A DNA stretch of 64,000 nt from an uncultured Lachnospiraceae bacterium (GCA_910577645.1 CAJTOL010000004.1:1-64000), one strand, 5' to 3'. Shown: positions 26,932-35,558, counted from the first letter of the stretch. Program-made: numbers and translations. Notes: generated by a model not told the origin, from the sequence alone.

Positions 26932-29214
26932 TTATGACGTTTCCTCTTCAGAAGATTCTCCTGTCCGGGATTCCCGGCTGTTTCCGGTTTCCGCTCCCGC
27001 TTCTTCTCCCTGAGAGGAGGCAGTACTCTCTGCAGGCTCTCCGGAAAATGCCGGATCCTCCTCCGGCGCTCCTGTTAAGTTTTCTGGTAAATCCAATTCT
27101 TCTAAGCCTGCCGGGAATCCCGGAAGCGCTTCCTCTCCCTCAGCTTCCCCTACAATATACTCGTCTGTGGCATATACCCGGGGTTCTGTCTCCGGCTCTG
27201 TCTGGTCAACGGTTCCTGTCTCCTGATCCAGAATCCCGTCCTCTTCCGGCAGCTGTTCTCTAAGCTCTTCCGGCAGCTGTTCAGTATCCGTAGCAGGAAA
27301 TATATTTAGATAAGGAAGAGATTCTGTCAATATCTTCTGTACAATCTGAGTGGCAAAGCTGCTGTGGGCCTGCTCTTTCCCCGGAAGGTTGGGGGTGTCA
27401 ATTGCCACGTACACCATAATCTGGGGATTATCTGCCGGTGCAAAACCGATAAAGGATACCAGATAATTTTCTGCGCTTCTGGGATACTTCTCTGCAGTCC
27501 CTGTCTTTCCGCCTACGGCATAGCCCTCCACCTGGGCGGCTTTTCCGGTTCCTTCGCTTACTGTTTTTTCCAGGGCGGTTTTCAGAAAGGCAGCCGTGCC
27601 TTCGCTTACCGTCTCCCGCACCAGCACCGGCTCTATCTTTTTCACCACAGAGCCCTGATCATTTAAAATCTGCTTTACCACATGAGGCTCATAGTAACTG
27701 CCTCCGTTAATCACCGATGCAAAGGCTGCCGCCATCTGTACCATGGTACAGTTAAAGTTCTGCCCAAAAGAGTTGGTGGCAAGATTGGAGGAACGCATCT
27801 GGTCTGCCTGGTAAATCAACGTAGAAGTATCCGCCTCTCCGGGAAGATCGATATTGGTTTTCTGACCGAAACCGAATATTTCCTGATATTTGGAAAATCT
27901 CCGGCCTCCTGTCATGGAAGCCAGCCGCATCATTACCACATTGCAGGACTCCATTAATGATTCGGTTATGGTAAGAGAGCCGTGGCCATTGCGGTTTACA
28001 CAGTGGATCTGATGGCCTCCCACCTCTAAAACGCCTTCACATTCTATGGATTCATTCCCTGTAATATAGCCTTCCTCCATAGCAGCGGCCACGGTAAATA
28101 TCTTGGAAGGAGATCCCGGCTCAAAAGAATCGCTGACACAGAAATTACGCCAAATCTTGTTCCAGGCTACCTGCTGTCCCAAAGAATAGATCTCTTCTTC
28201 CGAATAGTGCTGGGAAACCTCTTCCTCCGTAATGGTAAGATCTCTGTCCTGGTTCTTCCTCTTGTAGTCATCCACAGCCTCCAATCTTCCCATGGCTCTG
28301 ATTTCTTCATCCGTAAACTGTCCCTCTAAATTTCTGGGATCGTTTAAATCATAACGGTTCTTAGTCGCCATTGCCAGAATTTCTCCGTTCTGAGGATTCA
28401 TCACAATGGCAGCGCTCATTTTGCTGCCAATTCCGGCCTCCCACTCATCAATATATTTTTCCGCAATTTTTTGGAGATTAATGTCAATGGTGGAAACGAT
28501 GGTTCTTCCGTTCTCCGCCGCCTTGATCACTCTCTCCAGGTTGGTTTCCTCGTTTAAATAACCATACTCTCTTCCGTTGATTCCGGTTAGCTGATCATTA
28601 TAATACTGTTCAATGCCGTTCATTCCTTTGGCTCCGTTATCATAAGAAAATCCGATAACCGTGCTTGCCAGGGCGCCATAAGGATAAACCCTTTTATATT
28701 GAGGTTCAAACCACACTCCCGCCACTTTCTGTTTTGAGGATGTCCCCTGGGCCGCCTCAGAGTTGGCTTCAAAAGCTTCTTTCTGCTCCTGTGTAATTTG
28801 TTTTTCATAATTGATATAGGACTTGGCTTCATTCTCGTTTATCAGTTTGATCAGTTCTTCCGTATTGTAGCCAAAGGTCTGGCTTAAAACAGATACGGTG
28901 GTGGTTAAATATTTGTCTTTATCTGACAAAATCACCTTGGGATCGATAATCAGGTTATATACCTGCTCGCTGACAGCCAGATAGGTTCCGTTTCTGTCCA
29001 TAATTTCTCCCCGCCGGTAGGGAAGGATCTGGCTGCTGTAGTTCTGATGATCCAAAACAATCTGGTTATAGTCCTCCTGGTTGTGCTTTATTAAATTATA
29101 AAGGACCATAACCAATGCAAACAAAGCCAGCGTTATTACCAGAACGGTAATCGCCAGCTTTTCCTGCATGGTTTTCGTAAAAACTCGTTTATTAGTGTTC
29201 CGGGATGCTTTCAT
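26932..29214 (-). CDS. Class B penicillin-binding protein 2 (FtsI/PbpB-like)
   Basis: 760 residues. A membrane helix (about 20-40) is followed by a dimerisation domain (RRGEIMDRNGTYLAVSEQ) and a transpeptidase domain with SPSK (acyl Ser; Pro and Ser in the variable positions), SCN and KTGT. The last 120 residues or so are a Glu/Pro/Ser/Thr-rich acidic tail of low complexity, unusual for the family. It is the septal transpeptidase expected to act with FtsW. It overlaps ftsL by 23 bp. Confidence 0.9.
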   Translation of the reverse strand: MKASRNTNKRVFTKTMQEKLAITVLVITLALFALVMVLYNLIKHNQEDYNQIVLDHQNYSSQILPYRRGEIMDRNGTYLAVSEQVYNLIIDPKVILSDKDKYLTTTVSVLSQTFGYNTEELIKLINENEAKSYINYEKQITQEQKEAFEANSEAAQGTSSKQKVAGVWFEPQYKRVYPYGALASTVIGFSYDNGAKGMNGIEQYYNDQLTGINGREYGYLNEETNLERVIKAAENGRTIVSTIDINLQKIAEKYIDEWEAGIGSKMSAAIVMNPQNGEILAMATKNRYDLNDPRNLEGQFTDEEIRAMGRLEAVDDYKRKNQDRDLTITEEEVSQHYSEEEIYSLGQQVAWNKIWRNFCVSDSFEPGSPSKIFTVAAAMEEGYITGNESIECEGVLEVGGHQIHCVNRNGHGSLTITESLMESCNVVMMRLASMTGGRRFSKYQEIFGFGQKTNIDLPGEADTSTLIYQADQMRSSNLATNSFGQNFNCTMVQMAAAFASVINGGSYYEPHVVKQILNDQGSVVKKIEPVLVRETVSEGTAAFLKTALEKTVSEGTGKAAQVEGYAVGGKTGTAEKYPRSAENYLVSFIGFAPADNPQIMVYVAIDTPNLPGKEQAHSSFATQIVQKILTESLPYLNIFPATDTEQLPEELREQLPEEDGILDQETGTVDQTEPETEPRVYATDEYIVGEAEGEEALPGFPAGLEELDLPENLTGAPEEDPAFSGEPAESTASSQGEEAGAETGNSRESRTGESSEEETS

Positions 29215-29680
29215 TTTGCCTTACATACTCACTTTCCGTCTTCTTATACAAACGCACCTGATTTTTATCTGCATAAACCATACCCAGCTCCTCAGTTGCA
29301 ACTTTGTAAACGTAATCCAAATCGACGGATGTTTTGATTCTGGTCTCCAAAGCATCGTTTTCCGCTTTCATATTTTTGATTTCCTGTTCCATTTGGGCAA
29401 TGCTTTTTACCTTGGTGGTAATTGATGCCTGAAGCTGAAGATAATTAATGCATAAAAATAATGTGCATACTGCCGCAAAGGTTAATGCGATAACGTAAGG
29501 GGCATCCATATACAAAGCCTTGGCCCGGTTGCGCTTTACCCTGGTGCTTACTTTTCGGCGAACCTTTTTGGGCTCTGCTTCCTCATAACGTCTGGCAGGC
29601 GCTGCTTTATGGACAGTATTTCCCTGAATATAAGCGCTGTATTCATTTGTATGATGTGCTTTCTGTCTCTTAGCAGCCAT
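29192..29680 (-). CDS. ftsL: FtsL-like cell division protein
   Basis: 162 residues. A long basic cytoplasmic tail (1-60, many Arg/Lys) precedes one transmembrane helix (YVIALTFAAVCTLFLCINYL, about 62-81) and an extracellular coiled coil (MEQEIKNMKAENDALETRI). A DYVYKVATEELGMV segment near the end is typical of FtsL/DivIC proteins. The sequence is poorly conserved; the call rests on topology and its place between rsmH and the PBP gene. Confidence 0.83.
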   Translation of the reverse strand: MAAKRQKAHHTNEYSAYIQGNTVHKAAPARRYEEAEPKKVRRKVSTRVKRNRAKALYMDAPYVIALTFAAVCTLFLCINYLQLQASITTKVKSIAQMEQEIKNMKAENDALETRIKTSVDLDYVYKVATEELGMVYADKNQVRLYKKTESEYVRQNESIPEH

Positions 29681-29697
29681 AATAAACCTCCTGACTT

Positions 29698-30636
29698 TTA
29701 GTTTCTCTCAAATACCCTGAGCTTGGCACTTTTGGAGCGGTTATTTTCCTTAAGCTCTTCTTCCGAGGGCAAAACCGGCTTAGAAGTCACTACCTTTCCC
29801 CTGCTTTTTCTGCCGCATACACATACCGGAAAATCCGGCGGGCAGGTACAGGGATTCTCATTGGCTTTAAACCGTCTTTTTACCATTCGATCCTCCAGGG
29901 AGTGGAATGTAATAATGGAAAGCCTCCCCCCGGGATTTAATAAATCGATCATTTTATCCATAGCCTGGTTTAAAACCTCCAGCTCTTCATTAAGTTCAAT
30001 CCGGATAGCCTGGTAGGTTCTCTTGGAGGGGTGGCCTCCTGTAGCCCTGATTTTTGCCGGAATAGCCCCTTTAATAATCTCATTAAGCTGGCCGGTGGTA
30101 GTAATCTCCCCCTTTTCTCTGGCCTTTACAATGTGTTTTGCAATATTTTTCGCAAACCGATCCTCACCGTAATCCCGGATAATCCGGAACAGCTCCTGTT
30201 CACTGTAGGTATTGACAATAATCGCCGCCGTCTTATCTTTTCTCTGATCCATCCTCATGTCCAGCGGCGCGTTTTCTTCTCTGTAAGTAAATCCTCTCTC
30301 CGGCGTGTCAAGCTGATAGGAGGAAACACCCAAATCAAGGTAGATGCCATCCACCTTTTGAATATCCAGATTCTTTAAAACCCGGGCTATGTCCACATAA
30401 TTGCTCTGCACAACCGTCACTTTGTCTCTAAATGGTTCTAATCGGGAAGATGCTGCTTTTATGGCGTCTCCGTCCTGATCAATACCGATTAATCTGCCCT
30501 GAGAACCCAGACGTTTTGCCACCTCAAAGGCGTGCCCTCCGCCTCCCAAGGTTCCGTCTACATAAATCCCATCCGGCTTTATATTCAGGCTGTCTACGGT
30601 CTCATAAAGCAAAACGGACTGATGTTCAAATATCAT
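29698..30636 (-). CDS. rsmH: 16S rRNA (cytosine-1402-N4)-methyltransferase
   Basis: 312 residues. The SAM-binding motif VDGTLGGGGHA, the DLGVSSYQLD segment and KRTYQAIRIELNEEL are classic for RsmH (MraW). It methylates C1402 in the ribosomal P site. The start overlaps the mraZ stop by 4 bp (ATGA). Confidence 0.96.
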   Translation of the reverse strand: MIFEHQSVLLYETVDSLNIKPDGIYVDGTLGGGGHAFEVAKRLGSQGRLIGIDQDGDAIKAASSRLEPFRDKVTVVQSNYVDIARVLKNLDIQKVDGIYLDLGVSSYQLDTPERGFTYREENAPLDMRMDQRKDKTAAIIVNTYSEQELFRIIRDYGEDRFAKNIAKHIVKAREKGEITTTGQLNEIIKGAIPAKIRATGGHPSKRTYQAIRIELNEELEVLNQAMDKMIDLLNPGGRLSIITFHSLEDRMVKRRFKANENPCTCPPDFPVCVCGRKSRGKVVTSKPVLPSEEELKENNRSKSAKLRVFERN

Positions 30637-31058
30637 ATTCCGAATCCTTCCATACTTTCTGCAATATCTTCGATGTCATCATAAGAATTAATAGCAAGCC
30701 ACCGCTCTTTGCTCCAAATTTCCAGATGGCTTCCTGTTCCCACCAACACGGCTTCCTTTTCAATACCGGCATAGTCCCGCAGCACAGAGGGAATCAGGAT
30801 ACGGCCCTGCTTGTCTACTTCACAGGTGGTAGCTCCTGCCAGAAAGAAACGGGTAAGCTTTCTGGCGCTGGCATTGGTAACTGGTAAAGCGGTAAGTTTC
30901 TTTTCCATTTCGGCCCATTCAGGATTTCCATACACAAACAAGCAGCTATCAAACCCCTTCGTTACCACGAATTCATCCCCTAACTGCTCTCTAAACTTAG
31001 AAGGTACGATTAAACGCCCCTTCGCGTCTACTGTATGATTGTACTCACCCATGAACAT
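30633..31058 (-). CDS. mraZ: Transcriptional regulator MraZ
   Basis: 141 residues from the ATG at 31058 (GGGTGA upstream; 31052 is also possible). Two SpoVT/AbrB-like MraZ repeats are visible: GEYNHTVDAKGRLIVPSKFRE and CEVDKQGRILIPSVLRD. MraZ rings bind phased repeats in the dcw promoter and repress it in E. coli. Matching boxes lie 35-81 bp upstream of this start, so autoregulation is likely. Confidence 0.95.
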   Translation of the reverse strand: MFMGEYNHTVDAKGRLIVPSKFREQLGDEFVVTKGFDSCLFVYGNPEWAEMEKKLTALPVTNASARKLTRFFLAGATTCEVDKQGRILIPSVLRDYAGIEKEAVLVGTGSHLEIWSKERWLAINSYDDIEDIAESMEGFGI

Positions 31059-31092
31059 ATTTGTCACCCGTTGCCGTTCCGGTACAACCAAT

Positions 31093-31139
31093 CCACTTGG
31101 CCACCATTATCTACCACTTTACTCCACTTTTTACCACTT
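31093..31139 (-). promoter_or_regulatory. MraZ operator: 10-bp-phased direct repeats
   Basis: On the minus strand AAGTGG occurs three times at exactly 10-bp spacing (plus-strand CCACTT at 31114, 31124 and 31134). It is followed by a weaker copy (31104) and another near 31093. Direct repeats at one helical turn are the known binding pattern of MraZ. They sit just downstream of the -10 element of the dcw promoter. Confidence 0.85.
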
Positions 31140-31147
31140 GTACATCT

Positions 31148-31176
31148 ATTCTAGTACAGAACCGGGGAATTGGCAA
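31148..31176 (-). promoter_or_regulatory. SigA promoter of the dcw cluster
   Basis: Minus strand TTGCCA (31171-31176), 17-bp spacer, TAGAAT (31148-31153). The predicted start is about 85-90 nt from the mraZ ATG, with the MraZ boxes in the initially transcribed region. Confidence 0.8.
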
Positions 31177-31210
31177 GGATTTTTTCCAAAACCGGGGCAA
31201 AAAATAAGGA

Positions 31211-31248
31211 GAAAAAAAACAGAAACCTCAAACAAATGTTTGGGTTTC
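31211..31248 (-). terminator. Terminator after the spo0E-like gene
   Basis: GAAACCTCAAACA (31222-31234) pairs with TGTTTGGGTTTC (31237-31248) with one bulged base, and the minus strand continues into eight T residues. It ends the lgt transcript 35-70 bp upstream of the dcw promoter. Confidence 0.8.
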
Positions 31249-31280
31249 CGTTTTTTTCCTCCCCTATAGGTAGTATGCCT

Positions 31281-31430
31281 TTAATATCCGGCCACAATAT
31301 ACTCTTCTATAAGTCCGTCCAGCTCTATACTGCACTTATAAATCTCATCATAATTGTCATGATTGCTAATACTGGTATCCAGCTTTCTTCTGCTCTCTTC
31401 TATTTTGCTAATCAACTCTTCTCTCGTCAT
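31281..31430 (-). CDS. Spo0E-like aspartyl-phosphate phosphatase
   Basis: A 49-residue gene whose ATG overlaps the lgt stop (ATGA). The product starts MTREELISKIEESRRKL and carries the Spo0E-family signature SIELDGLIEEYI (Ser-x-x-x-Asp followed by LI..Y) on a predicted two-helix hairpin. Spo0E proteins remove phosphate from Spo0A~P and delay sporulation. Length and motif fit the family well. Coupling to lgt and closeness to dcw and sporulation genes are noteworthy. Confidence 0.75.
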   Translation of the reverse strand: MTREELISKIEESRRKLDTSISNHDNYDEIYKCSIELDGLIEEYIVAGY

Positions 31431-32314
31431 CTACCATACCTTCCTTTCTCCCCTGTTAAGCCGGAGAGCCTATGTCTGCTAATAAGAATTGCTGCGGCCA
31501 CAGCTACTAAAGCCATAGAAAGTGCCTGAGACACAGGAATACCGGTGCCGAAGAGAATCAGTTGATCCGTCCGCAGGCCCTCTATCCAAGTCCGCCCCAA
31601 TCCATAGCCCAGCAGGTAAATCCAGAGCATTTCCCCATCAAACTTCTTTCTCCTGCGATACCACAACATAAATGTCAGAACTCCCAAATTCCAAAGAGAT
31701 TCATATAAAAAAGTAGGATGCACCTGAATATACTGAATCCCCTGCTCTACAATCATGTTCTCTGACAACTCCCTGGAAATCATAGACGGATTCACCAGGG
31801 ACATTTTGATCCGCATGGCAAAAAGGTTGTCTGTATAGCCGCCAAAGGCCTCCGTGTTAAAAAAGTTCCCCCATCTTCCAATAATCTGCCCTAAAATGAG
31901 GCCCAAAACGCCGCTGTCTGCCATAGAAAAAAAGGACTGCTTTCTTACTCTGGTAAATACAATCAGGGTCAAAACCGCTCCGATGACCCCGCCATAAATG
32001 GCAAGCCCGCCTGCCCGCAGATTAAAAATCTGAAGCAGATTGTTTTTATAGGCATCCCACTGAAAAACCACATAATAAAGCCTGGCTCCTATAATGGAAA
32101 AAATAATAGCATACAGCGCAAAATCAAGATAGATTTCCGGGTTCTGTCCTCTCCTTTTGGCATCAGACTGAGCCAGCCAGATACCAGCCAGCATACCAAT
32201 GCCGATGATAATTCCGTAATAGGCAATCTGGAATCCAAATATTGACACGCTATTATGCAGATTTTGAATAGAGATGCCCAGATGTACAAAGCTGATATCT
32301 GTTCCTTCTGTCAT
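31427..32314 (-). CDS. lgt: Prolipoprotein diacylglyceryl transferase
   Basis: 295 residues with about seven membrane helices. Motifs typical of Lgt are GGLAIYGGVIGAVL (with the Arg-rich loop after it), GRWGNFFNTEAFGG and HPTFLYESLWNL. It attaches diacylglycerol from phosphatidylglycerol to the lipobox Cys of prolipoproteins, such as the metQ product here. It shares a 4-bp overlap with the following spo0E-like gene. Confidence 0.95.
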   Translation of the reverse strand: MTEGTDISFVHLGISIQNLHNSVSIFGFQIAYYGIIIGIGMLAGIWLAQSDAKRRGQNPEIYLDFALYAIIFSIIGARLYYVVFQWDAYKNNLLQIFNLRAGGLAIYGGVIGAVLTLIVFTRVRKQSFFSMADSGVLGLILGQIIGRWGNFFNTEAFGGYTDNLFAMRIKMSLVNPSMISRELSENMIVEQGIQYIQVHPTFLYESLWNLGVLTFMLWYRRRKKFDGEMLWIYLLGYGLGRTWIEGLRTDQLILFGTGIPVSQALSMALVAVAAAILISRHRLSGLTGEKGRYGR

Positions 32315-32520
32315 ATGTTGTGTAAAGCTCCTTTCCTAAGATTTCTCTATTTTACCCCCAAAAACGTCAAAAATCAATGGCTTTCGATTGACACTAGCCA
32401 TCAGAATTCGACAAAGACCGACTCTGTTCAATTCCCGCTTTCCTTTTTTCTCATAATGTGGTATGCTTTAAAAAGTTTCATTAAATCATATATTTCATTA
32501 ATTTTAGGAAGGTACGCATT

Positions 32521-33618
32521 ATGAAATTAGGCATTGTGGGGCTTCCCAATGTGGGCAAAAGCACCCTTTTTAATTCTCTGACTAAGGCAGGTGCAGAGTC
32601 TGCCAATTACCCGTTCTGCACCATTGACCCCAACATAGGAGTGGTGGCTGTTCCGGATCCCCGTTTAAAGCTGTTGGCTGCTCTTTATGATTCTGAAAAG
32701 ATTACCCCGGCCGTTATTGAATTTGTGGACATTGCAGGCTTGGTAAAAGGCGCCTCCAAGGGGGAGGGATTAGGCAACCAGTTCCTTTCCAACATCCGGG
32801 AGGTAGATGCCATTGTCCATGTGGTCCGCTGTTTTGAGGACAGCAACGTTATCCATGTGGATGGCAGCGTGGATCCCTTAAGAGACATTGAGACCATTGA
32901 TCTGGAACTGATTTTTTCCGATCTGGAAGTACTGGAGCGCCGGATCTCCAAAACTGCCAGAAGCGCTATGAATGATAAATCTTTAGCCAAAGAGCTGGTA
33001 ACCCTGAAAGGCTTAAAGGCTCATCTGGAGGACGGCAATCTGGCCAGAAGCTATCCGGCTTCTGACGATGATGAAGCTGCTTTTATCGCCACTTTAAATC
33101 TTTTAACCGCCAAACCGGTAATTTTTGCCGCCAACGTGACGGAGGACGACGTGGCTGACGACGGCGCTTCCAATGGCCACGTAGCGGCAGTCCGCAGGTT
33201 TGCCGGTGAAAACCACTGTGAGGTCTTTGTGATCTGTGCCCAGATTGAACAGGAGATTGCAGAGCTGGAAGAAGATGAGAAAAAGATGTTTTTAGAGGAT
33301 TTGGGCCTTTCAGAGTCCGGCCTTGACAAACTTATCGCTGCCAGCTACCGGATTTTAGGTCTTATCAGCTATCTGACCGCCGGTGTTACCGAAACCCGGG
33401 CATGGACTATCAAAGTGGGGACCAAAGCGCCCCAGGCTGCCGGCAAGATTCATTCTGATTTTGAGCGGGGCTTTATCCGGGCCGAGGTTGTCAATTATCA
33501 GGATCTGTTAGACTGCGGCTCCTACCCCGGAGCCAAGGAAAAGGGCCTGGTAAGGCTGGAGGGCAAGGACTATGTGGTAAAGGACGGAGATGTGGTTCTG
33601 TTCCGTTTCAATGTGTAG
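32521..33618 (+). CDS. ychF: Ribosome-binding ATPase YchF
   Basis: 365 residues, an Obg-family P-loop protein: GLPNVGKSTLFNSLT at the N-terminus, DIAGLVKGASKGEGLGNQFL (G3), and NVTE where GTPases have NKxD, explaining ATP preference. The C-terminal TGS domain ends KDGDVVLFRFNV. It binds ribosomes and is linked to stress responses. It is monocistronic with its own terminator. Confidence 0.95.
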   Translation: MKLGIVGLPNVGKSTLFNSLTKAGAESANYPFCTIDPNIGVVAVPDPRLKLLAALYDSEKITPAVIEFVDIAGLVKGASKGEGLGNQFLSNIREVDAIVHVVRCFEDSNVIHVDGSVDPLRDIETIDLELIFSDLEVLERRISKTARSAMNDKSLAKELVTLKGLKAHLEDGNLARSYPASDDDEAAFIATLNLLTAKPVIFAANVTEDDVADDGASNGHVAAVRRFAGENHCEVFVICAQIEQEIAELEEDEKKMFLEDLGLSESGLDKLIAASYRILGLISYLTAGVTETRAWTIKVGTKAPQAAGKIHSDFERGFIRAEVVNYQDLLDCGSYPGAKEKGLVRLEGKDYVVKDGDVVLFRFNV

Positions 33619-33638
33619 GGCTGGACAGAGCAAAAAGA

Positions 33639-33677
33639 GGATCGGACGGGCATTGCTGCCTGCCAGATCCTTTTTTA
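33639..33677 (+). terminator. Terminator after ychF
   Basis: GGATC (33639-33643) pairs with GATCC (33666-33670), with further pairing CGGGCA/TGCCTG inside, and six T residues follow. It starts about 20 bp past the ychF stop. Confidence 0.8.
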
Positions 33678-33699
33678 TTTCCCGCAAAATTTGGAGAGA

Positions 33700-34026
33700 T
33701 TAATCCTCCAGCTCCTCTTCGTCGACGATCTCATCGTACTCCGCCTCGTCTAACAGTTCGTCAAAGGCGTCTGCTACAATCTCGTACTCCTCATCGTCCT
33801 CAATATTTTCCAGCTCAGGAACTCCCTCCTCAGTCTCCTTATAACGGTAGAGGTAAACTTCACCTTCATCTGTCTCCTGTCCCTCCACAGGCAGAAGTGC
33901 AATATAGTCTTTCTCTCCTGCCTGGAAAATGGTAAGTACCACACATTCCAACTCGGTATCATCATCTAAGGTCAGGGTGACGGTCATCTCTTCCTGTTCT
34001 TCCATCTTGTTCTTATCGTCTGCCAT
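33700..34026 (-). CDS. DUF1292 acidic protein (YrzB-like)
   Basis: 108 residues, about one third Asp plus Glu, with the DUF1292 core VTLTLDDDTELECVVLTIF...DYIALLPV and YLYRYKE. The C-terminal 40 residues are almost entirely acidic. The function of the family is unknown. In other Firmicutes it lies near yrrK/yrzL genes, which are not present here. It has a strong GGAGGAG RBS. Confidence 0.85.
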   Translation of the reverse strand: MADDKNKMEEQEEMTVTLTLDDDTELECVVLTIFQAGEKDYIALLPVEGQETDEGEVYLYRYKETEEGVPELENIEDDEEYEIVADAFDELLDEAEYDEIVDEEELED

Positions 34027-34211
34027 GTTCTCCTCCTTCTTTGCCCTGCTTTTTAAGCATCAGGGATACCCGCAGGGTGTTTGTACTTCTCTTTTCATAA
34101 GAATAGCCTGCCGGTTTCACACATCTTTTTTGTTAACAGGCCCAGGACGCCAAGCGCCTAAGACCAATTTAACAGACCAGGCCGGAAAAAGCAAGGAGTA
34201 TTGAAATAATT

Positions 34212-34283
34212 TTACGCAGATACCTTTTTAGCTTCTATTGCTAAGGATCCCGGAGCAGGATAGGTACGTTCTATCTTAATCAT
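34212..34283 (-). pseudogene. Relic of an HNH-endonuclease-like gene (N-terminal 23 codons)
   Basis: ATG at 34283 with an AGAGGA RBS encodes MIKIERTYPAPGSLAIEAKK before a stop at 34212. This matches the start of HNH nucleases of the TIGR02646-like group that follow an AAA ATPase gene in defence-type pairs (usually about 200 residues). The HNH domain is gone. The ATG overlaps the end of an ATPase-like fragment (ATGA), which preserves the original gene junction. The family call is from a short stretch. Confidence 0.4.
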
Positions 34284-34363
34284 TCTATATCCTCTCGTTT
34301 TTCAAATTCTGCTTTTAACCTCTGATATTCCGTCGTAATATTTAATGCCAGGTAATCCGGAAA
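34280..34363 (-). pseudogene. Relic of an AAA ATPase C-terminus
   Basis: A 27-residue open stretch (FPDYLALNITTEYQRLKAEF...) follows an in-frame stop and ends at TGA 34280-34282, overlapping the HNH-like start. It resembles the helical C-terminus of ATPases paired with HNH nucleases. The rest has been deleted; the adjacent DNA belongs to the terminator of the Sel1 gene. Confidence 0.35.
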
Positions 34364-34416
34364 TCACATGTCTGCATATAAATCAGCCTTAATTTTTAAC
34401 CCGCCTATATAAAAAC

Positions 34417-34450
34417 GCTGCCCGGCAAAATACATCATCAGCCGGGCAGC
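34417..34450 (-). terminator. Terminator after the Sel1-repeat gene
   Basis: Perfect 10-bp stem GCTGCCCGGC (34417-34426) with GCCGGGCAGC (34441-34450). On the minus strand it is followed by a five-T run. Confidence 0.88.
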
Positions 34451-34457
34451 AGCCCCT

Positions 34458-35450
34458 TTATCTCCGTTTATATTTTCCAAATAAGGTTTTCTTATACCTG
34501 GACAGCTCCTGACCGGCAGCTTTAAACCCTCCCTGAAATGCCTTTTGGTAATAGGCGATGGCCTGATTGATGTCCTCCTGAACTCCCAGGCCCTTGTCAT
34601 ACATATCTCCCAGATATTTCCATGCCTCCGGGCGCTTTGGCCCTGCCTCTTCAAAAAGCTGTTTTGCCCTTTGATAGTCCGGCGCCACGCCGGTTCCGTT
34701 AAAGTAAGCCTGTCCCAGGAGGAGAACACAGCCAGGACTCTGGGTCTTAAGGCCCCGTTCCGCCCATTTTACCATATTGGTATAATACTCCAAATCCTTA
34801 TAGCTTGAGGCAATGGTGAAATAATAATCCCGCAGATCCAGCCTGTCTTCTACTGACTCCATCCATTCCATGGCGGCCCTTAAATCCTTGGGCACGTCAT
34901 TGACTCCCTCTCTCACGCTGTTAAAGGCATTGCGGAAAGAAGGAATACATCCCTGAACTGCAGAAGCCCGGAACCATTTAAGCGCTTCCATGGCATTTTC
35001 TTTTCTGCACTGTTCAAAATCCAGATCTGTATGAATCTGGAAGTTCATGTACATATCCCCCCAGAAATAAAACAGGCCAACTGCGTACTGAGCCATGGGT
35101 TCCCCATTCTCCGCCATCTGTTTTACTGCTTCAAAGGACTGGAGCAAAGTTTTGGTCATGGCTTCCTTTACGTCTCCGTCTAATTCTCCCATCCGGTCTG
35201 CCCCTAACACGCACAGATCGCTGCCAAGCTCAATCCCCCGCCTGGAAAGCTGACGGGCCTTATCCGGATTCTCCTTTACATTGCCATCCTCCCATGCATA
35301 GCATCTTGCCAGGAAATAATAGGCATCCGGTTCGTCTTTTGCCACAGCCTCCTCCAGCAGTTTCACACCTTCAGGAAATTTCCCGGAATCTGCCTGAAAA
35401 TATAAAAGTTTTAAAGCCCGATCCAAAGTGTCAGAATAGTATTGGCTCAT
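34458..35450 (-). CDS. Sel1/TPR-repeat protein
   Basis: 330 residues from the ATG at 35450 (GAGGAG RBS). Several Sel1-like helical repeats are visible (AYYFLARCYAWEDGNVKENPDKARQL; VLLLGQAYFNGTGVAPDYQRAKQLFEEA; AWKYLGDMYDKGLGVQEDINQAIAYY). There is no signal peptide or membrane segment, so it is cytoplasmic. Such proteins act as protein-interaction scaffolds; the partner is unknown. It is monocistronic. Confidence 0.75.
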   Translation of the reverse strand: MSQYYSDTLDRALKLLYFQADSGKFPEGVKLLEEAVAKDEPDAYYFLARCYAWEDGNVKENPDKARQLSRRGIELGSDLCVLGADRMGELDGDVKEAMTKTLLQSFEAVKQMAENGEPMAQYAVGLFYFWGDMYMNFQIHTDLDFEQCRKENAMEALKWFRASAVQGCIPSFRNAFNSVREGVNDVPKDLRAAMEWMESVEDRLDLRDYYFTIASSYKDLEYYTNMVKWAERGLKTQSPGCVLLLGQAYFNGTGVAPDYQRAKQLFEEAGPKRPEAWKYLGDMYDKGLGVQEDINQAIAYYQKAFQGGFKAAGQELSRYKKTLFGKYKRR

Positions 35451-35558
35451 CTTGATAAAACTCCTCTCGTTTTTCAAAATCTTTCTCTCTATTATAGCTT
35501 CTTTTTCCACAAATTTCAACTTTTGACAGCAAAAAGAGATTGCCTGCCTGCTGAATAA

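Noticed and set aside
34364..34729. 121-codon minus-strand frame overlapping the Sel1-repeat gene
   Set aside because: Out of frame with the clear Sel1 repeats and running through the terminator; no RBS.
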